In this document: one piece after another, positions 57,895-64,000 of the stretch | How positions within the stretch are numbered: position 1 is the first letter of the stretch | Layout of the letters: every line of letters starts with the position of its first letter | DNA from: Gigaspora rosea | Taxonomy: Eukaryota; Glomeromycota; Glomeromycetes; Diversisporales; Gigasporaceae | Assembly: GCA_003550325.1 (NCBI GenBank) | Contig: QKWP01000267.1 | Span: 141,379 to 205,378 of the forward strand | Reading direction: 5' to 3' | Length of the DNA stretch: 64,000 nucleotides | Made by a program: the position numbers and the translations under genes | Notes under the pieces: generated by a model | The model's database searches: none | What the model was told of the DNA's origin: nothing | The model's input: only the letters and a program-made list of their open reading frames with translations

Positions 57895-58960
57895 TACATG
57901 TGCATTGCTAGTTTTATAAAATAAAAAAGACATTTCAGTCATCTTAATAAAATTTTGTGTAAATAGCTATTGTATCTATAGTTTTAATAAAAATTTTCAA
58001 ATATTTGTTTAATTCAATGTCTGAAATTGGGTTGCGGAGTCTGCAGACTACAACAAATTTTAAATTTCCGCAACCAAAATCTGAAGTGCATGTGCAAATT
58101 CTGCACATAAATTTGCAAATTTTACTTATAAATTTTGATTAAATGCTTATACGCACAACTAAATTTTTATAAATTCTTAAAATTTGCAACTATTTTTTTA
58201 TTTAGTTGCAGCCCGCAACTAATTTAAAAATTGAATTTCAGACACTGGTTTAATTAATCAAATATTATATCAATTTGAATTTGATTGATTTGAAATTTCT
58301 GTATTTGAATTTGATTTAAGATCAAATATTTGATCGAATTAAATTAAATTGAATTAAATTGCAGAACTCTAGTTTCATTTATAGTTTTATCAATTATCTA
58401 TATTTTCATATTTGTCAATAATTTTGTTTATAGTTTTGTTATTCATCCATAGTTCTGTTATTTGTCTGGGTTTTGTTAGATGAAATAGATGAAACCAGAG
58501 ACAAATGAATTTCATTTGTATAAAAATAGTACTATTAGATATTATTATATTAGATATGTACATATATAATAAAGATAATTTCTAGTACTATAAATTTGCA
58601 ATTATTTTAAAGAGTAGAGTATGTTGATCAGTGTATAAATCTGAAAAAATTTTGTGCACATGTGCATATTAAAAGAATTTTTTTGTGCACACGTTAAAAA
58701 TTTGTATATAAAATTGTGTACAACCTATATATTAATTAAGAAAAATCTTTGTGCACATATGCATATCTAATTTAAAAAATTGTGCACACAAAAAATTGTG
58801 CACATGTGCACATTGTGTATATTAATTTTACTCACTGATGTCGATCATTTTCAATAATAGTAAAATTGTCATATTATGTAGCAAAGTATAAAAAACTTAC
58901 TACTATAGTTAAATAAAATGCATTTTTGTTTGCATCAGAAAAACATATTTATAATAGAGT
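57895..58960. other. AT-rich region
   Basis: No gene. The words TTGTGCACATGTGCAT/TTGTGCACAC recur at about 58645-58815. The string GAATTTGATT and similar words repeat near 58280-58365. Confidence 0.4.
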
Positions 58961-59264
58961 GAATCTATTTGTCACTAGCGGTGATAGTCACTGAAGTGTG
59001 ATCAACCAATTAGATCAAAAGATCATGTTTAACGTGAAAATGCAAAAACTTAGCTAACTTAAAATTTTGTCTATGAAACTACTTTTTTTTATACAAGAAA
59101 AATTCTTTGCAAAATTTTACTATATGCTAGCCTTTACCCAAACTCTATCTATAGCTCTAACCCTGACCCTAACAATAGTAAGTTTTGATGCTTTGTTTTT
59201 GTTTTGATCATAATATAACACAATTTAATTGGTCGATCATGCTCTGGTGACAAACACATTTTTT
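58961..59264. mobile_element. MITE with TTGTCACC-type ends and telomere-like core
   Basis: Left CTATTTGTCACTAGCGGTGA and, further in, TGATCAACCAATTAGATC; right, complemented, TGTGTTTGTCACCAGAGCAT and TGATCGACCAATTAAAT. Interior words AATTTTGTCTATGAAACTAC, an A-run, CTTTGCAAAATTTTACTATA and CTCTAACCCTGACCCTAAC are shared with the elements at 42822 and 50089. Confidence 0.65.
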
Positions 59265-60990
59265 CTTTATAATATTTTCAATGTTCAAATTTTTATTTCA
59301 AAACAAAGAATTTAACATTTTATATTTAATTTTTTAAAAAAATATATCAAGAAGTTAGTAATAGTTACAGGTGTTAGACCTTTTTTATAGGTACTAAAAA
59401 CAAGTTGAAACTGGTTTTTGATAGTAAATAAAATATCTAGAATATTTGATACATATTAATATTAGATATTTTGTATTACTTACAATTATAACAATAAGTT
59501 TTATAATAAAAATGATGCCATTGTACTCTACTCTTAAAAAATTTCTTGTAGCTACAGGCCAGTTTACTTTATTGCTCAATTTAATTACAAATTAAAAATA
59601 TAAGGTTAAAAATTTTCTTCATGTGGTATTATACAGTTAATTTGTGCACCTTTTTGGGCTAAATTTAAGTGTACATTTAGATAATCTTATACATTATTAA
59701 TATTATATATAAATTTGTATAATGCAACTAATAATATCTAACTAAGAATCAATACAGTATTCACAATAATATTAGCATGTGAAGAATTTATGTTTCTAGT
59801 AATTTTATTTTTACTAGATACTGGACCCATCATTAAATGACGGGTTTTGTTATAATTACTTGCAATAACATAAATAATTTTTTATTTTTTATTAAACTAT
59901 TGTTGTATATTATCACATTATTAAATTTTATTATAATACAAATATATTGTGTATTATATAATATTAATTATATTAATTCATATAACAATTCTTTTTCATT
60001 TTTTTCATTATGAATTTCTTAATATGGAATGATACAACTATCTTGCTTATGAAATCTTTGATCAAATATTAAAAACACTTATTTATCAAAGGAACAAAAC
60101 ATTCTTTAGTAAATAGAAATAAATATGATTAATGTTTAACTGCACATAAAAATCTAATCGATTCACATAACCAAATTTTAAAATTGGAATAGCTCATAAT
60201 TTTAAAATTCTTTATGTTGGTGTAATTAAAACTTCATACAATTAAGCTGATTGAAAATAACCTAGGATGCAAGCTTATTTTATTATAAGATAATATGTGC
60301 TGTGCACCAAGTAAAGAAACCTGGTGAATGATTTTTTTTTTAATTATGGCTATGTTTTTTTTAACTATAATAAATACAGTATTTAACATACAATTAAAAA
60401 GATTTGTATGTGTATTGTCTTATCTTGAAAACAGTAGTTGATGATGATGTTCATGAATACATTCATGAATAGAGTGTTTCAAAGCACATTAGACCAGGAA
60501 ATTATTGAAATCGTCAATTTGGTGTTAATTCAAGTGAAAACTGACATTACACTTTGCAAGGAAAAGAGGTGTAGGTGGCTCAAAACAAGTAATTTACTAT
60601 GTGCACAATGATTTGAGTGCATTCTAAGTGGCAATGTAAAAATTGGTCAAATTTTTAATCATGCAAATTTTTTACTGTTATGCTTTTTTTTATTGATTAC
60701 ACAATTTTTTTATTTAAATTTATAAAGCAGTTTATTCAAATTAACTGTAATTTACAAAAATTTATGTTTTTTTTTTAATTTCTTTATGAAATTTTATTAA
60801 ATTTTTATCACTTTTTATTTATGCAAATGACTGTATACGATAAATTAACATTATTAATGGTTGTATAGTTTATATCATTTGCATATATAATTTTATCTTT
60901 TTTAATTTTCACCGATTGAGAAATAAAGTATGCACATCGTTTCAAAATTTAAGAAGGACTTAAGTCAATTTGAAATCGACCTAACGTGTG
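59265..60990. other. AT-rich intergenic region
   Basis: No gene. The open frame at 59394-59579 on the minus strand has no recognised domain. Nothing else that I can support. Confidence 0.4.
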
Positions 60991-60994
60991 AAAT

Positions 60995-61030
60995 GACGCA
61001 GAACATATGCACTTAAAAAGGTTCGACTAT
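60995..61030 (-). repeat. Isolated pogo-like end
   Basis: ATGCACTTAAAAAGGTTCGA followed by CTATA: complemented it gives TAGTCGAACCTTTTTAAGTG, the type of end seen at 55246. No left partner was found. Confidence 0.45.
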
Positions 61031-61159
61031 AGGACCCTTTCAGCGGCTAGGACTTTTCCAGCAGTTCGGTATTGTAATGCGTAAACAAATAAAGTTTATT
61101 AGTGTAAATATAGTATCTACTAACGCCCTATGAAAAAAGTGGTCCGGGTGGTGTTACGG

Positions 61160-61725
61160 TTTAGCACGGAGAAGTCTTTAATGGCACGTGTACTGTGGCA
61201 CTTATATTAGGGTGTCCAGGATTATTCGATGCGATGAGGTAAATTATGCAGAGGTCAATTATGCGATGAATGCGAAATAAATTTAAGATTATGCGAAATA
61301 TTTAAATAGATTATGCTTTCTTTATAGTGTTATGCTACATATACGATTCTCAGAATTATTCGGATATTGACAAAAAAAATTGCCTCATATTTTCAGTTCG
61401 TTCATTTTCTACATCGGAACTTTTCGGAATTCTTTCCCGCATTAGCTATCGTATCAAAAAATCGTATCTACCAATCATATTTGATGCACGTGCCCTGAAT
61501 GCTTTAATTATGCGAAGCATATTTGATGCGAAAAAATGGTCAATTATGCGCATAGCATAACATCGCATAATCCTGGACACCCTAACGTATATGCACGCTA
61601 CACGGAATGGCACGTGTTTAAAATGATACATATCGGCACGTTGTGCATGTCCAGAATGGCACGTGTAAGCTTTTTATACGGAATGGCACGTATTCGGGAT
61701 GACACGTATAGGCTCGTTGGTTCGT
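61160..61725 (+). repeat. GGCACGTGT-motif cluster split by a hAT-like element
   Basis: GGCACGTGT, GGAATGGCACGT and related words occur on the left (61183-61200) and the right (61590-61720) of the element at 61208-61584: at least eight CACGT cores in about 180 bases. The unit CGGAATGGCACGT repeats with irregular spacing. CACGTG elements again occur at 61932-62145. Confidence 0.6.
61208..61584. mobile_element. hAT-like MITE, 377 bp
   Basis: Ends TAGGGTGTCCAGGATTAT on both sides in inverse orientation, continuing TTCGATGCGATG on the left and GCGATGTTATGC on the complement of the right. Flanks ACTTATAT (61200-61207) and ACGTATAT (61585-61592) agree at seven of eight positions. TTATGCG words fill both subterminal regions, as in the element at 4359-5783. 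Open frames inside are by-products. Confidence 0.8.
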
Positions 61726-61734
61726 ATGGCCAAT

Positions 61735-61900
61735 AAAATCTCAGGATCAGGTGTAACGCGAAAATTCAAAACAACCGACTTTTTTAAAATCCTCTTTAAT
61801 TCCTAACAAAAAAAAATTCCTTGCAAAATTTTGCTATAGGCATATTTGCTATGATACCAACCCATCACAATTATATCATACTCTAACTAACTAATCGAGT
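61735..61900 (+). repeat. Fragment of the shared MITE core
   Basis: CTCAGGATCAGGTGTAACGC, an A-run and TTCCTTGCAAAATTTTGCTA, then ACTCTAACTAACTAATCG. These words in this order also occur at 42880-43060, 50115-50290 and 59060-59180. No ends were found. Confidence 0.55.
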
Positions 61901-63497
61901 TCACTCTTACTTATAACTCGTAAGAAATATATGCACGTGAACTTACGTGTGCCTCGACCGTGCCAAAACCCGTGAATTTTGGCTTAGTAAAGTGCAGCAA
62001 AACCCGGTCCATTTACGGTCCAAAATGTCCGGGCAGAAGGACCAATTCGGTCCATTTTAGTCGTGCTAATACGGAATTCACACGTGCAGACCCGGTTCTC
62101 TGGCTGTTCCACAGATCATCGTGCTTTTCCATAGAAACACGTGCATATCCGGATGGATTTTTTTATAGGGACGAAAAGAGTCTTAATTGATGAAAGGGGC
62201 CATAGATACCTTTTCTCTAAGTTTATTATTATTATTATTATTATTATTATATCTTACTATTGAAATTTTGAAAAGTAACCTGTTTCTACGTGCACCAATA
62301 AAATTTTAGATTTCCGCATAAAAAATTGTGATAAAATAGCCCTATGCGTTGACGAAGTCACGCTAGGGTTATTATCGCGAGGATAACCTGATTAGAGTCT
62401 TAAAAAAAATGAAGTTTTATAGATGTGCCTAAACGATTATGAAGAGTCCGTTACCATCTAAACGTGGTTATTCCGTTCTATGGAGTCACGAAAGTCACGA
62501 AAGGTGATAATAAATATTATGATGCGGGTGGGCGATATACTAATGAAAGAACTTTATGAACCTGATTTTAAACTCAATGGGTTATGAACATCAGTTCAAT
62601 ACTTTACAAGGAAATGATATTCTTCAAGTGAAGACGAACCTACATATATACGCAATCTCGAAAAAAAAAATAAAAAAAAAAAATGGCAGATACAGGCAAA
62701 CTAAACGGTCGGTTACATGGGATAAGTGTATAGATGCTGGTGAAATTAATTTACCATTTTCACCAATTTACCACATTTCAACACATTTCACTAGCATCTA
62801 TAGATAGAAGTTGAAAAGAATGAAAACAAGACACATATTAACAAAAATCGAAATGTATATGTATCAAGTTGATATAGTTGATATTGTTATTATCTGGGAA
62901 TTTGATCCTAAATTGAAAAACGTTTACATAATATCTGGAGTCTGCTGAGGCAGATAATTTAATGGATTTAGAAAACTGCTGGTGTTATTATCACAGAATT
63001 GAAAAAAAAAAAACAAACAAAAAAGAAGAAAGAACCTTATCGCACAACGCCGCTTGCTGCGCCGCTCAAAAATCTGAATATGGTGTTGATCATATGATCC
63101 TGATAAGCAACAAGATGAAAACGAAATAAGGAGGTTTATCTCAATTGTGGCTTATACGATAGAATTGATATGCATGTGATTGCGTGCGATAGAGATACCA
63201 GGAACGGAGTACAAAAAACTTATGCAAAACTGGTTTAACCTGTGCTGAAAATCCACTTTCCGTTCCTGGTTTTGCGTGACAACATCGCGCAGTTACTTAT
63301 TAGATACATGCAATAAAGATTACAAGATGCATGACGGTGTAAATTATGAAAGCCCACCCGTCCATCCTGTTTACCTATGAGAGTATTTAATATGAAATTC
63401 GAGCGGGAATAATATATATTTACATACAAGACTTCAAAAAAAAAAAATCCGGACGTGGAAACCTTTAAGGCATTTCCATTATTTTTGTGATACCGCG
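61901..63497. other. Region upstream of the BTB-BACK remnant
   Basis: Less AT-rich than the middle of the window. GGTCCATTTACGGTCCAAAA and CGGTCCATTT words near 62005-62060 and CACGTG elements near 61932-62145 are notable. An (ATT)10 microsatellite lies at 62222-62251. Open frames at 61960, 62556 and 63235 (minus) have no recognised domain. Confidence 0.4.
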
Positions 63498-63982
63498 ATT
63501 TATGGAGGAGTTATTTTATTAGATAATTTTGATGTGTCGTTTATATTTGAGCTCATGTTTATTGCTTGCGAATTTTTCTTGAATTGGCTAAATATATTGA
63601 AGCTCATTTAATTGAGACAAATGCTCATTGGTTCCATTTTCACTTTGCTCATGTTTATCAAGAAGGTTTCGAGAGTAACGTCCCTCAAGAATTACAAAGA
63701 TGGTACGATGGTATTGTGGTAAATACCTGGATAAGATCTTTGAAGATTTTACATTACTTCATGAAAACGCATTGGTTTCACTTATTGGGCGAGATGATTT
63801 ACGAATGGAAGAAAAAGATTTGGAAGTATGTTATTAGATGAGGAATTGCACAAAAGACTTACCCACGGATTTCAAAAGATTGGACTTATGGCAATTTTCC
63901 GCCTTTGAAGGCTACGTTATGAAACTGCTTACCTCATATTAGATACTTCAAATACCTGGTGATGATTTTTACGATTACGTAC
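63498..63982 (+). pseudogene. Remnant of a BTB-BACK domain protein gene
   Basis: The first frame reads IYGGVILLDNFDVSFIFELM, FIACEFFL: the end of a BTB fold, which recruits Cullin-3 ubiquitin ligases in intact proteins. After a small deletion the next frame reads LAKYIEAHLIETNAHWFHFH, then FAHVYQEGF and ELQRWYD, the start of a BACK domain. Another frame change gives KIFEDFTLLHENALVSLIGR, then DDLRMEEKDLEV, and a third gives GIAQKTYPRISKDW and PHIRYF with an internal stop. So at least three frameshifts and stops are present and the N-terminal half of the BTB domain is missing. BTB-BACK genes form a very large family in Rhizophagus. Confidence 0.75.
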
Positions 63983-64000
63983 AAAAAAAAAAAAAAAAAA
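63983..64000. repeat. Poly-A run at the window end
   Basis: Eighteen A residues follow directly on the BTB-BACK remnant. It could be the tail of a retrocopy or, since the gap at 43519 is also bordered by an A run, merely an assembly boundary. Confidence 0.7.

Noticed and set aside
61327..61631. Open frames on both strands near 61.4 kb
   Set aside because: They fall inside the hAT-like MITE at 61208-61584 and consist of its TTATGCG-rich ends.

Overview
The window looks like nuclear DNA of an arbuscular mycorrhizal fungus close to Rhizophagus (Glomeromycotina). This is inferred from very AT-rich sequence packed with small DNA transposons, short GT-AG introns, and gene families known to be greatly expanded in that group: a leucine-rich-repeat (LRR) protein with an F-box, a BTB-BACK protein, and a protein kinase with the characteristic Cys-rich N-terminus. 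No database search was possible, so species and family names rest on recognition of motifs.

Only three genes look intact. One is an F-box/LRR protein at 2134-3921. The other two are paralogues of an unrecognised single-pass membrane protein, at 11876-12734 and 20536-21413, each with one short intron that I could place by comparing the pair. A third copy at 14715-15043 is dead: it has an early stop and is cut off by a repeat. All three copies lie on the + strand, share an upstream motif and share a downstream block, so they come from a tandem segmental duplication. Further gene debris includes an LRR fragment (34684-34870), a kinase fragment (34988-35580, minus strand), a Gln/Asn-rich fragment (36344-36555, minus) and a BTB-BACK fragment (63498-63982).

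The rest is mobile and repetitive DNA. Several non-autonomous hAT-like elements have exact 8-bp target-site duplications: 105-630 and 4735-5260 (two inverted, apparently identical copies), 4359-5783, 49796-52663 and 57476-57886; 61208-61584 has a near-exact one. Pogo-like (Tc1/mariner) elements with TA duplications lie at 6203-6374, 23243-23416, 29320-31616 and 55246-56269. A 963-bp near-perfect palindrome with TTA duplications (28324-29286) resembles PIF/Harbinger. No intact transposase was seen.

From about 39 to 59 kb the window is essentially gene-free: an interspersed ~120-bp repeat, two related ~320-bp satellites built from alternating palindromes, a 46-bp minisatellite split by a hAT-like element that carries one of those satellites, and a 273-N gap at 43519-43791. 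A short internal module (A-run, then TTGCAAAATTTT, then CCCTAA-like repeats) recurs in elements that otherwise have unrelated termini. A single N at 36981 sits between duplicated sequence and is probably an assembly join.
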